Of a DNA stretch of 12,583 nucleotides, positions 1 through 7,002 are shown piece after piece (position 1 is the stretch's first letter; every line of letters begins with the position of its first letter). Location: NCBI GenBank assembly GCA_937898445.1, contig CALEJY010000161.1, positions 1 through 12,583 of the forward strand. Direction: 5' to 3'. Source of the stretch: an uncultured Candidatus Melainabacteria bacterium (GTDB lineage: Bacteria; Cyanobacteriota; Vampirovibrionia; Gastranaerophilales; Gastranaerophilaceae). Under the pieces are notes generated by a model that was not told the origin of the DNA, searched no databases, and worked only from the letters and a program-made list of their open reading frames with translations. A program made the translations under genes and the position numbers.

Positions 1-28
1 CTTAAAAAATATGTTTTATCTATTTACC

Positions 29-1762
29 TTACCAAATATATTCGTTTTCATCTTTTTTTACAAGCTCAATATACAATCTCAATCCTTTTCTTGTAGAGCT
101 TGAATAGAATTCATCAGAGGTAAATGTTATTGAATTTTTTCCCTGTTTAATATATTTAGAAATATCTATTTCTACAAACCTTTTTACGCCAAAAACTTCT
201 TTTGGAAGGTCAAAGATTTGTTTTTGTCCGTTTATTGTAACATTAATTGAATTTACGCCAAACTTGTTATCTATTACGATTTTCGCTTTTTTGTCTTTTG
301 AATAAAAATATTGTGTTGCAGTTTGTTGCCCTGCTTCTGTTGAAATTATTACGGGTTTTGTTGTCAGGCTTATGCCGGTGTAATAATGTTTCAAAATTTT
401 GTCATAAGACAGATGAAGTTCTGAGCCCATAAAGCCTGCGCCGTATTGGCTCATTCCTACACCATGTCCAAAACCACCGCCCCAAGCATGAATTGACACT
501 AAATTACCATCATCATCTTTTGTGTTTTCAAAGACAACATTCGCACTCGGTAGGGCTTTGCCGTCCTTTGTCATTAATCTTCGGATAACTAATTCTTTAT
601 AAACTTTGTATGTTTGAGAACGTGTTACAATTTCCATTTCCATAATTTTGCCGGAATCGCCACGTCTGATAACTTTTATTTCAACCAAATCATCAAGTTT
701 GTCGCCTTTATTAAATGTAGGTTTTACAAATCCGGTTGATGATTGTACTGCAAGAGTTGATTGAAGTGCGTTTTTAAGTTCTTGTGCAGTCCAATCTCTT
801 TCCCATCTGTAATAAGATGAACGAATATCGTACGCATCAGGTCTTGATTGGTAGTAGGCTTTTGCAGCTTCTTCAGATTTTAAAGATGTTTGAGAAACAA
901 TATCCGGTTTGGCTTTTAGGTATGGTTTTTCCGGTGCCGGAAAAGCTTTGGTTTTTGGGTCAGAAAAAGCGTTTGAATAGCTTTCTGTATATCCGCCTGC
1001 CGTTGATGAGTATTGCGCAACAATCATATCCCAGTTATAAAGGGCAACAATTCCTTCGGTTTCTGCAACAGCTTGATTTGACAAAGGTCTTTCGGTATTT
1101 GCACCAAAATAAACTTGGCTTGCAACAGAATCAACTACATCATAGTTACTAGATGCTTTGGTGCGTGGAGAAAGAACGTAGTTTCTCGCAGCAACACTTT
1201 GAGCTTTCAAGGCTTCCAAACCAAAACTTACGGGCATTTCGTTTGGAACAACGCCTTTCAAATATTCTTCAACTTCAATCATATTAACTAAATTGAATGT
1301 GTTATTGTTGCATTTTTTTAGTTCAAATGCGCCGTGATACAAAGCTTGTTTGCCGGCACGTTTCAATCCTGTAACACCCAAAAGTCCGTAATTGCTTGTA
1401 ATTTGAACCGGACCTACAACTTTTTCTGGTTGAGTACTTTCAGGTGTATAAATATTGAACATTCCGTCTTTGAAAGTTATTCTGATATTTTGGTTTGCAG
1501 GATAACTTCCGATTAGGATTTTGTTATCATAAATCTGCGTATCGCCTGTGCCGAAGATTGTTATGTCGTTGTATTGATAAGTTCCGAAATTTGTAGTTCC
1601 TATGCCAACTCTAACAACTTCTGATGATGGTGTACTTTGAATTACTGCTTGTTGTGCGGCTTGCAATGTCGCAGATGGAATTACAGGCATGTATTGTGCC
1701 TGAACAGGGTTTACTGTCAACATAAAGCTCATTATGATTGATGTTAATAATAATTTTTTCAT
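29..1762 (-). CDS. Secreted SpoIID/LytB-domain peptidoglycan protein
   Basis: Predicted exported protein of 577 residues. The N-terminus (MKKLLLTSII..., about residues 1-23, ending VQAQ) is a typical signal peptide. The SpoIID/LytB core is recognisable from GVVPNEMP at 170-177 (E175 aligns with the catalytic glutamate of SpoIID lytic transglycosylases), ALKAQSVAARNY at 184-195, the VDSVASQVYFG block near 210, GGYTES near 256, and GFGHGVGMSQYGA at 430-442. In Bacillus, SpoIID cleaves peptidoglycan glycan strands during engulfment; in non-sporulating lineages the same domain probably trims septal or envelope peptidoglycan. The protein is much longer than B. subtilis SpoIID (about 340 residues). 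The extra length is an N-terminal beta-rich region, a long stretch between 262 and 425, and a C-terminal region at 450-577 that I do not recognise. The ATG has no Shine-Dalgarno sequence; a TATAAT lies 6 nt upstream. It follows cysS on the same strand after 116 nt. Family call is firm, cellular role is inference. Confidence 0.9.
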   Translation of the reverse strand: MKKLLLTSIIMSFMLTVNPVQAQYMPVIPSATLQAAQQAVIQSTPSSEVVRVGIGTTNFGTYQYNDITIFGTGDTQIYDNKILIGSYPANQNIRITFKDGMFNIYTPESTQPEKVVGPVQITSNYGLLGVTGLKRAGKQALYHGAFELKKCNNNTFNLVNMIEVEEYLKGVVPNEMPVSFGLEALKAQSVAARNYVLSPRTKASSNYDVVDSVASQVYFGANTERPLSNQAVAETEGIVALYNWDMIVAQYSSTAGGYTESYSNAFSDPKTKAFPAPEKPYLKAKPDIVSQTSLKSEEAAKAYYQSRPDAYDIRSSYYRWERDWTAQELKNALQSTLAVQSSTGFVKPTFNKGDKLDDLVEIKVIRRGDSGKIMEMEIVTRSQTYKVYKELVIRRLMTKDGKALPSANVVFENTKDDDGNLVSIHAWGGGFGHGVGMSQYGAGFMGSELHLSYDKILKHYYTGISLTTKPVIISTEAGQQTATQYFYSKDKKAKIVIDNKFGVNSINVTINGQKQIFDLPKEVFGVKRFVEIDISKYIKQGKNSITFTSDEFYSSSTRKGLRLYIELVKKDENEYIW

Positions 1763-1768
1763 AACTTA

Positions 1769-1774
1769 ATTATA
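1769..1774 (-). promoter_or_regulatory. Candidate -10 element close to the SpoIID-domain start
   Basis: A perfect TATAAT on the minus strand, only 6 nt before the ATG at 1762, and no Shine-Dalgarno sequence in between. If used, transcription would begin at or next to the ATG, giving a leaderless mRNA. No good -35 hexamer stands 16-18 nt upstream, and such hexamers arise by chance in AT-rich DNA, so this is tentative. Confidence 0.3.
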
Positions 1775-1878
1775 TGACAAAAAAGCAAAATGATACTAAG
1801 TTATTATGGTACAACATGTTGGTTGGGATATAAATTCCAACAATGATTGTAACTATAAACTAAGTTTAGTGTATTTAT

Positions 1879-3252
1879 TTATTTCGCTTCAAAAGTTGTA
1901 CCGTCTTTGGTATCTTTTAGAACAATTCCGCATTCGTCTAAAGTAATTCTGATTTTGTCTGCGACATCCCAGTTTTTTGCCTCACGAGCTTCTTTTCTGT
2001 ATGAAATCAGTTTTTCCATAGATGAAAATTCTCTATCTAAAGCTTCTGAAACTTTTTTCAATGCGTTTTGAATTTCGTCTTCGCTTAATTGAGGTTTGTC
2101 AAATGTGAAACCTAGAACTGACGCTAATTTATACAAAATTGTAAATGCGTTTTTGTCATCTTTGTTTGCTTTGTTTGTCAAATCAAAAAGAACTGCAAGA
2201 GCTTTTGAGGTATTCAAATCGTCATCCATTGCCTCAACAAACGCTTTGTATTCATCAGTTTGCGTAATATCTAAATCTTCATTAATTTTTGTGCGTTTTG
2301 CGTTAAGCATTCTTTTTACACCTGCTTGAGCAGAAGAAAGTGCCTCATCTGAAAATTCAACCGGCATTCTGTAATGGTTTGTCAAAATAAAGAAACGAAT
2401 TGTGTTTGCATCATATTTTTTCAACAAATCGTCAATTGTCAAGAAATTGCCTAAAGATTTTGACATTTTTTCTTTGTTAATAGTTACAAAACCATTGTGT
2501 AGCCAATAGTTTACAAACTTGCAACCGTTTGCGCATTCAGATTGAGCGATTTCATTTTCGTGGTGAGGAAAAATTAAATCAGCTCCACCGGCGTGAATAT
2601 CAATAGTTTTGCCTAAGTATTTTCTACTCATAGCAGAACATTCAATGTGCCAACCTGGTCGACCTACGCCCCAAGGTGATTTGTAGCCGAATTTTTCATC
2701 TTTTTTCCAAAGCGCAAAATCTAGCGGATCTTCTTTGTGTTCGCCAACTTCAATTCTTGCGCCGCTTTCCAATTGGTCAATCGGTTGTTTTGAAAGATAA
2801 CCGTATTTAGGGAATTTTTTTACTCTGAAATAAACATCGCCATCAGCTTCGTAAGCATATCCTTTCGCAATCAAATCTTTTACAATCGAAATCATTTCAC
2901 CTAAAGTTTTGGTCGCAAATGGCTCAATGTCAGGCTTTAGAGTATTTAGTGCTTTCATGGAGTTTTCAAATTGCTTGTACCAATATTGAGAAACTTGTTC
3001 AGGAGTTTTACCTTCTTTTTCGGCTTTTTTAAGGATTTTATCATCAACATCCGTAACGTTACGGCAATATGTAACGTCATAGCCTTTGAATTTTAGATAT
3101 CTGTATAAAACATCCCAAGTTATATAACATCTTGCGTGTCCCAAATGTGCGTTATCATAGACTGTTGGACCGCAAACATACATTTTTACTTTGTTACCGT
3201 CAATCGGTGTAAAATCTTCAACTTTGTTTGTATAAGAATTGTGTAATTTCAT
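1879..3252 (-). CDS. cysS: Cysteinyl-tRNA synthetase
   Basis: Class I aminoacyl-tRNA synthetase that charges tRNA-Cys with cysteine in the cytoplasm. With the start used here it is 457 residues, close to the usual 460. The HIGH-type motif is HLGH at 36-39, directly after the zinc-site block CGPTVYDNA (C27). The other zinc ligands expected from the E. coli enzyme are present at C205 (WHIECSAM), H230 and E234 (FPHHENE), with the same spacing as in E. coli. The KMSKS signature is at 262-266. The open frame extends 11 codons further upstream to 3285, but GAGGTG at 3260-3265 stands 7 nt before the ATG at 3252, and the protein then begins MKLHNSYT as family members do, so the downstream ATG is chosen. 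All catalytic motifs look intact. It is probably transcribed divergently from the 145-residue gene at 3407. Confidence 0.97.
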   Translation of the reverse strand: MKLHNSYTNKVEDFTPIDGNKVKMYVCGPTVYDNAHLGHARCYITWDVLYRYLKFKGYDVTYCRNVTDVDDKILKKAEKEGKTPEQVSQYWYKQFENSMKALNTLKPDIEPFATKTLGEMISIVKDLIAKGYAYEADGDVYFRVKKFPKYGYLSKQPIDQLESGARIEVGEHKEDPLDFALWKKDEKFGYKSPWGVGRPGWHIECSAMSRKYLGKTIDIHAGGADLIFPHHENEIAQSECANGCKFVNYWLHNGFVTINKEKMSKSLGNFLTIDDLLKKYDANTIRFFILTNHYRMPVEFSDEALSSAQAGVKRMLNAKRTKINEDLDITQTDEYKAFVEAMDDDLNTSKALAVLFDLTNKANKDDKNAFTILYKLASVLGFTFDKPQLSEDEIQNALKKVSEALDREFSSMEKLISYRKEAREAKNWDVADKIRITLDECGIVLKDTKDGTTFEAK

Positions 3253-3362
3253 ATAAAAGCACCTCGTTTTCTTCAATATTATCATAAAAATATACTAATC
3301 AATTAATTATCCAATGTATTAACTTTTGTAAAAATCTGTTATAAAAAGTCAATTATCTATTT

Positions 3363-3381
3363 TGTATATACTTTATATACA
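3363..3381. promoter_or_regulatory. 19-bp perfect palindrome upstream of the 145-residue gene
   Basis: TGTATATA-CTT-TATATACA, with 8-bp perfect arms around a 3-nt centre. It lies 25 nt before the ATG at 3407 and in the divergent gap between cysS and that gene. The size and symmetry fit an operator for a dimeric repressor. A TATACT (3367-3372) inside it could be a -10 element, which would make binding and transcription mutually exclusive. The arms are pure alternating A/T apart from the end bases, so chance is a real alternative. Confidence 0.4.
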
Positions 3382-3406
3382 TGTAAATAAACATAAGGAG
3401 AATAAT

Positions 3407-3844
3407 ATGGCAGGTGAATTAACAGTTCCAGTAGTTGTGCAATGGAAAGAAAATGGAACTGTCCAAAAAAGGGAATTACTTGTCCCTAAAGGCACAAAAT
3501 TTAATTCGGAGAAATCCGGAGTTCATACCGTAAAAGGCGCAAAACAGGTCATTTCTTTGAATAAGGCTGATGCGTATATTTTGTTAGGTGCATCTCATGC
3601 TAATCCTGACAAAGATGCAAAATACAAATTGGATCAAAAAGATTTCAACGTATTGCATGAAGAATGGAATAACAGCCGCTCAGAAGAAAATGGACAATTG
3701 CGTAATAATACTGCAGTAAGGTCAGGAACCGGTGCAGGGCGTATCAGTGCAGCATTCTTTAATACTGGTGGAGAATACGTTGTTAACCGCAAAGAAGGTG
3801 GCTCTGAATACAGATTTTCTATTTTTCTTGGTAAAGGAAAATAA
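3407..3844 (+). CDS. Hypothetical protein, 145 residues
   Basis: I do not recognise this family. The start is chosen at ATG 3407, preceded by AAGGAG at 3395-3400 with 6-nt spacing; the frame can be extended back to a TTG at 3362, but that has no ribosome binding site and runs through the palindrome. The protein begins MAGELTVPVVVQWKENG and has no signal peptide, membrane segment or cysteine. The first 70 residues look beta-rich (alternating hydrophobic strands, a PKGTKF turn). The middle is charged and asparagine-rich (HEEWNNSRSEENGQ, about 85-98). The C-terminus is glycine-rich and ends with a probable strand (YRFSIFLGKGK). The size and soluble, beta-rich look fit a small binding or structural protein, but nothing in the sequence assigns a function. 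Its stop codon directly abuts the stop of the convergent M14 gene with no bases between. The perfect Shine-Dalgarno supports real and efficient translation. Confidence 0.8.
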   Translation: MAGELTVPVVVQWKENGTVQKRELLVPKGTKFNSEKSGVHTVKGAKQVISLNKADAYILLGASHANPDKDAKYKLDQKDFNVLHEEWNNSRSEENGQLRNNTAVRSGTGAGRISAAFFNTGGEYVVNRKEGGSEYRFSIFLGKGK

Positions 3845-4918
3845 TTATAAAAGTTTATCAAATATTTCAAATGCCGGTTGGACTAGTTGTTCGACCGGTA
3901 TTTCTTCGTCTAGTTCTAGCGTAATTGTTTGGATTTGTCGTTCTACACCGGCATAAGTTCCGAAACTTCCAGGTGTTGGATAGCCTATGCTTGCTTCAAC
4001 AGGGTAATTTATTATTTTTGAAATTTGTTCTGCCCATTCTTTAGCAGGACCGTCGTAGTTGACTACTTTGTATGGAGCATGTAGTGTTAGTATCTTATTG
4101 GGCTTAAATTCATTAATAGTATCTATAAGAAACTGTGTTTCAATCTCGCTTCCGCCTGATATACCGCCATAATAAGCCGAATTACTATCATCACAAGTTG
4201 CGTTATCACCTTGATTTTTTCCCCAGTTTTTTGTTGGAAAATTGCGGTTTAAGTCAACTCCATTTGCATTAGTTCGTTGCCCCAATTGCATTCCATCAGG
4301 GTTTAGGCAAGGGATAAACAATCGCCCCCACCTCGCAATCGGAGGACATTCTATTTCAGTAATAATTTTATTAATAACACCTTCAATATTTTGGTTTATT
4401 TCATTATTCCATATTCGAATAACTCTGTAACCATTTTGTTCAAAAAAACAATCTCGAATTTTATCTTTTTTTATATTTTCATCTTCGTTGTGTTGTCCGC
4501 TATCAAGTTCAATAATAATTTTTTTCTGAAAACAGACAAAATCTGCAATATATCTATCAATTGGTTGTTGCCGTCTAAATTTTACTCCCAATTGTTTTTG
4601 TTTTAGATATTGCCATAAAATAATTTCTTCTTTAGTAGAATTGTTGCGTAAATTTTTGCCTAGTTGGATTAGTTGTTTTTTGTTACAACTCATGTCCTCC
4701 CCTTGCGGGAGGACCGAAATCTTTGATTTCGAGGTGGGGTGCATACCACATTTTTTCAAATATTCTTCAATCAAGAATTTTCCTTGCGGTTCGTCACCAT
4801 GAAAAACTCCTATTATTAACGAAGTTTCAGCAGTATTTGATGGATTATTTCCTATTAACTTAATTTCGTTTCCTAATTTTGTTTTTGCAGTTTTTAATAC
4901 TCTAAAATCGTTATCCAC
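3845..4918 (-). CDS. M14 zinc peptidase (MpaA-like) interrupted in frame by a DUF559 domain
   Basis: The outer parts form one M14 metallopeptidase most like murein peptide amidase MpaA, which cleaves the D-Glu/diaminopimelate bond of peptidoglycan peptides. Zinc ligands are H40 and E43 (VFHGDE) and H280 (TLHAPYK). The substrate-binding arginines lie in NPDGMQLGQRTNANG (R215) and VDLNRNFP (N224, R225). The probable catalytic glutamate is E335 in TLELDEE. GYPTPGSFGTY at 312-322 matches the MpaA signature. Residues about 60-198 do not belong: they carry a DUF559 domain (Vsr/very-short-patch-repair-like fold, PD-(D/E)XK superfamily) with TKEEIILWQYL near 95, KFRRQQPIDRYIADFVC (D126) and IIELDSGQH (E137). 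Without the insert the peptidase would be about 218 residues, near E. coli MpaA (about 242). The start is GTG at 4918, preceded by GAGAGAG, 13 nt after the ftsY stop, so it is probably the last gene of the ftsY operon. No signal peptide is visible. Whether the peptidase still works with the insert is unknown. Confidence 0.85.
   Translation of the reverse strand: MDNDFRVLKTAKTKLGNEIKLIGNNPSNTAETSLIIGVFHGDEPQGKFLIEEYLKKCGMHPTSKSKISVLPQGEDMSCNKKQLIQLGKNLRNNSTKEEIILWQYLKQKQLGVKFRRQQPIDRYIADFVCFQKKIIIELDSGQHNEDENIKKDKIRDCFFEQNGYRVIRIWNNEINQNIEGVINKIITEIECPPIARWGRLFIPCLNPDGMQLGQRTNANGVDLNRNFPTKNWGKNQGDNATCDDSNSAYYGGISGGSEIETQFLIDTINEFKPNKILTLHAPYKVVNYDGPAKEWAEQISKIINYPVEASIGYPTPGSFGTYAGVERQIQTITLELDEEIPVEQLVQPAFEIFDKLL
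4326..4739 (-). mobile_element. DUF559 nuclease element with terminal inverted repeats, inserted in frame
   Basis: A 414-bp segment whose ends are CCCCACCTCG (4326-4335) and CGAGGTGGGG (4730-4739), a perfect 10-bp terminal inverted repeat. A nested perfect 9-bp pair follows inside: GGAGGACAT (4341-4349) and ATGTCCTCC (4692-4700). The 4692-4739 end adds two hairpins: TCCTCCC/GGGAGGA (4695-4701 with 4707-4713, loop CTTGC) and CGAAATC/GATTTCG (4715-4721 with 4725-4731, loop TTT). The interior encodes the DUF559 domain on the minus strand. An internal ATG at 4691-4693, preceded by AAGGGGAGG, would give a free-standing nuclease. The segment length and phase keep the host reading frame open. No clear target duplication is visible at the flanks. 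The limits of the element are set by the inverted repeats and could be a few bases wider. It may be a novel type or a known DUF559-carrying repeat element. Confidence 0.65.
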
Positions 4919-4931
4919 TATACTCTCTCAA

Positions 4932-5846
4932 TTATTCAAACAACGCATTAATAAAATCTTCTGAATTAAATGTTTTTAAATCTTCCAATTTTTCGCCAAC
5001 TCCGACAAGTTTTACCGGAAGTTTCATTTCTTTCGCTACTGCCAAAACTATTGCTCCTTTTGCAGAGCCATCAAGTTTAGTTAAGGCAACTGATGTAACG
5101 TTTACGGCTTCTGTAAAAACTTTTGCTTGTTGCAATCCGTTTTGACCTGTGTTTGCATCCAATACCAAAATACATTCTCTCAACGCTTCAGGAGCTTTTT
5201 TGTCAATTACGGATTTGATTTTTTTCAATTCTTCCATAAGGTTGAATTTGTTTTGCAATCTGCCTGCTGTATCTATTAAAATTACGTCGAAATTTTCCTT
5301 TTGCGCTTTTTCTATCGCTTCATAAACAACAGATGCGGGATCTGCTTTGTCTCGACGAACAATTTCTGCACTGGCTCTTTTTGACCAGATATCAAGTTGT
5401 TCTTCTGCTGCGGCACGGAATGTATCACCTGCGGCAATTAAAACTTTCTTGCCTTCTTGTTTGAATTTATACGCAAGCTTTCCTATTAACGTTGTTTTTC
5501 CGGCTCCGTTAACCCCTGTTATAAAATAGATATTGAGTTCGTTTTCTTTATAATTAAGATTGTTATCGCCTGTTTCTTTCAGAACTTTTAAAAATTCTGT
5601 TTTAAGGTATTCTTTTACATCAGAAGGTTTAATCTTAGTTTGGTTGCGTAATTTATCAACGAGTTCGGTTGCATAATTTACACCTAAATCTGCTGATATA
5701 AGCATATCTTCCATATCATCAAGAACAAATTCCGAAAATTCACTCTCCTCGCTTACAGAATTAACAACATTTCCAACAAGTACTTGTGCCGTGTTGGAAA
5801 CTGTTTCTTTTAGGTTGTTAAATTTGTCTTTAAAAAATCCGAACAT
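4932..5846 (-). CDS. ftsY: Signal recognition particle receptor FtsY
   Basis: GTPase that docks the SRP-ribosome complex at the inner membrane for co-translational insertion. 304 residues: helical N domain (about 10-90) followed by the G domain. GTPase motifs are GVNGAGKTT (P-loop, 111-119), DTFRAAA (141-147), DTAGR (192-196), TKLDG (256-260) and the C-terminal VGVGEKLEDL (281-290) typical of FtsY rather than Ffh; there is no methionine-rich M domain. The acidic N-terminal A domain of E. coli FtsY is absent, as in many bacteria; membrane binding would rest on the amphipathic start MFGFFKDKFNNLK. The ATG at 5846 has AAAGGT at 5852-5857. SAKGA replaces the more common SAKGG after the G4 motif, a minor change. 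It lies downstream of nusB, separated by a long hairpin repeat, and is followed closely by the M14 peptidase gene. Confidence 0.97.
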   Translation of the reverse strand: MFGFFKDKFNNLKETVSNTAQVLVGNVVNSVSEESEFSEFVLDDMEDMLISADLGVNYATELVDKLRNQTKIKPSDVKEYLKTEFLKVLKETGDNNLNYKENELNIYFITGVNGAGKTTLIGKLAYKFKQEGKKVLIAAGDTFRAAAEEQLDIWSKRASAEIVRRDKADPASVVYEAIEKAQKENFDVILIDTAGRLQNKFNLMEELKKIKSVIDKKAPEALRECILVLDANTGQNGLQQAKVFTEAVNVTSVALTKLDGSAKGAIVLAVAKEMKLPVKLVGVGEKLEDLKTFNSEDFINALFE

Positions 5847-5868
5847 ATCTACCTTTAAATAGAAGTGA

Positions 5869-5982
5869 ATAAGGCGATAAGTGAATAGGTGAATAAGTTC
5901 ATTTCGCTCACTTCGTTCGCAAATATACTTTGTTGCGTAGCAACTGTAACGAACTTATTTACTTATTGCCTTAGCGTCTTAT
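5869..5982. repeat. Long hairpin repeat, copy A (nusB-ftsY gap)
   Basis: An imperfect inverted repeat of 114 bp. Left arm 5869-5900 pairs with right arm 5951-5982 at 26 of 32 positions (both arms contain AATAAGTTC-type sequence and short GTGAATA repeats). The loop holds a core at 5906-5954 that, reverse-complemented, matches copy B (9584-9632) at 46 of 49 positions. The core itself contains a GTTGC-TAC-GCAAC hairpin. The element almost fills the gap between nusB and ftsY and would form a large stem in the shared transcript. It has no coding content and resembles a miniature inverted-repeat element. Confidence 0.8.
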
Positions 5983-5997
5983 CGTCTTTTATAATTC

Positions 5998-6657
5998 CTA
6001 GTTAATACCGTAATCAACGATAACTTTAGCAAGAACTCCGTTGATAAATGCTGCACTGTCTTCTGTTGAATATTTTTTAGCAAGTTCAAGTGCTTCATCA
6101 ACAACAACTTTCATTGGAGCGTCTTTGATGTATAAAAGTTCAACGATTGCGATACGCAAAATATCTTTATCCATTTTTACCAAGCGACCTAAATCCCAGT
6201 TTTTAGCATATTTTTGGATAATTTCGTCGACTTCTTCGTGATTTTTTTGGAAGAAATCAGCGATTTGGATTGCATAATTTTTTACATCGTGTTGAGAATC
6301 AAGAGTTGTGAACTCTGCGATTTCCAAAGCAAGCATTGATTTTTCTGCAATATCAATCATCTCGTTAATTCTGCCTGTCATATCAGAAGTCATTGGGATT
6401 GGAACAGGAATGTTTGCTGCGCCGATTGGTCTTTTCAAATTTTCTTCTGCATCAGCTTCGTAGTTTTCGATTTGATCTCTCATTGCAACCAAAGCTCCTA
6501 ATGCAGTTTTTAGTTCATCAGTTGCAGTGCTTGTCAAAATTCTTACTGATTTAAGAATAATGTCTTGCAAATCTTCTCTTGTGTAATTTGTAATTTTTTT
6601 ATCAAATTGTGAAAATAATATAAATGCTAATTCTCTTGCTGCTCTGCGGGCTTGCAT
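5998..6657 (-). CDS. nusB: Transcription antitermination factor NusB, extended form
   Basis: RNA-binding component of the antitermination complex for rRNA operons, acting with NusE/S10, NusA and NusG on boxA RNA. 219 residues. The N-terminal arginine-rich segment (MQARRAARELAFILFSQFD) is the usual NusB boxA-contacting start. The C-terminal half (about 145-215) carries the family pattern NWDLGRLVKMDKDILRIA, then PMKVVVDEALELAKKYS and SAAFINGVL. NusB proteins are usually 130-165 residues; the surplus here is a central helical region of about 60 residues (45-115) containing a proline-rich loop IPVPIPM (83-89). The ATG at 6657 is preceded by GAGGT at 6664-6668 with 6-nt spacing. Next on the same strand is ftsY. 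Confidence 0.93.
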   Translation of the reverse strand: MQARRAARELAFILFSQFDKKITNYTREDLQDIILKSVRILTSTATDELKTALGALVAMRDQIENYEADAEENLKRPIGAANIPVPIPMTSDMTGRINEMIDIAEKSMLALEIAEFTTLDSQHDVKNYAIQIADFFQKNHEEVDEIIQKYAKNWDLGRLVKMDKDILRIAIVELLYIKDAPMKVVVDEALELAKKYSTEDSAAFINGVLAKVIVDYGIN

Positions 6658-6722
6658 ATTTTTACCTCTTTTTCATTTTTATTTTTATTTACAAGCCTAA
6701 TGCTATCATGAAAAAATTTTAT

Positions 6723-6941
6723 CTACAATATATTTTGAAATGTAGATTTTTCAAGATTTGTTAAAATTTCTTTTGTATCTTTTACACAACAAGACAGAAT
6801 TGAACAGATATTGAGGCAATCTTTTTCTTCAAAATCTGATTTTTCTGTCAATGTTTGCTGCAAAAGTTTAGTTAATGTTTCGATTTTATCTATGTTGCAC
6901 AATGCTTCTGACAAATTGTTTTCGAAATCTTCTCGCTTCAT
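6723..6941 (-). CDS. Small helical hypothetical protein, 72 residues
   Basis: I do not recognise this protein. It is acidic, predicted all-helical, and has a heptad-like spacing of leucines and isoleucines (FENNLSEALCNIDKIETL..., LTNLEK). Four cysteines are present, C15, C42 and the pair C51-C52, which is unusual for so short a protein. The frame fills the gap between the TPR gene and nusB and lies on the same strand. No clear Shine-Dalgarno sequence precedes the ATG at 6941 (the upstream bases are A/T only), which lowers confidence. Without it, 6658-7002 would be non-coding. No function is proposed. Confidence 0.5.
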   Translation of the reverse strand: MKREDFENNLSEALCNIDKIETLTKLLQQTLTEKSDFEEKDCLNICSILSCCVKDTKEILTNLEKSTFQNIL

Positions 6942-7002
6942 TTTTTACAATTTATCATAACAAATTTTTCAAATATATTAGACTAAAGTCTATATTTATT
7001 TT

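Noticed and set aside
784..1152. A 122-codon plus-strand frame opposite the SpoIID gene
   Set aside because: Lies wholly antisense to a gene with clear family motifs, has no ribosome binding site and reads as low-complexity shadow protein.
1812..1841. CAACATGTTG palindrome and GTTGG/CCAAC hairpin between cysS and the SpoIID gene
   Set aside because: Short and AT-rich with no T-tract; not enough to call a terminator or operator.
3253..3285. Eleven extra N-terminal codons for cysS
   Set aside because: The internal ATG at 3252 has GAGGTG at ideal spacing and gives the normal family N-terminus.
4326..4739. Intein or group I/II intron within the M14 gene
   Set aside because: No intein splice-block residues (no Cys/Ser start with HN-Cys/Ser end) and far too short for a group II intron; the segment is an open frame with a DUF559 domain and inverted-repeat ends.
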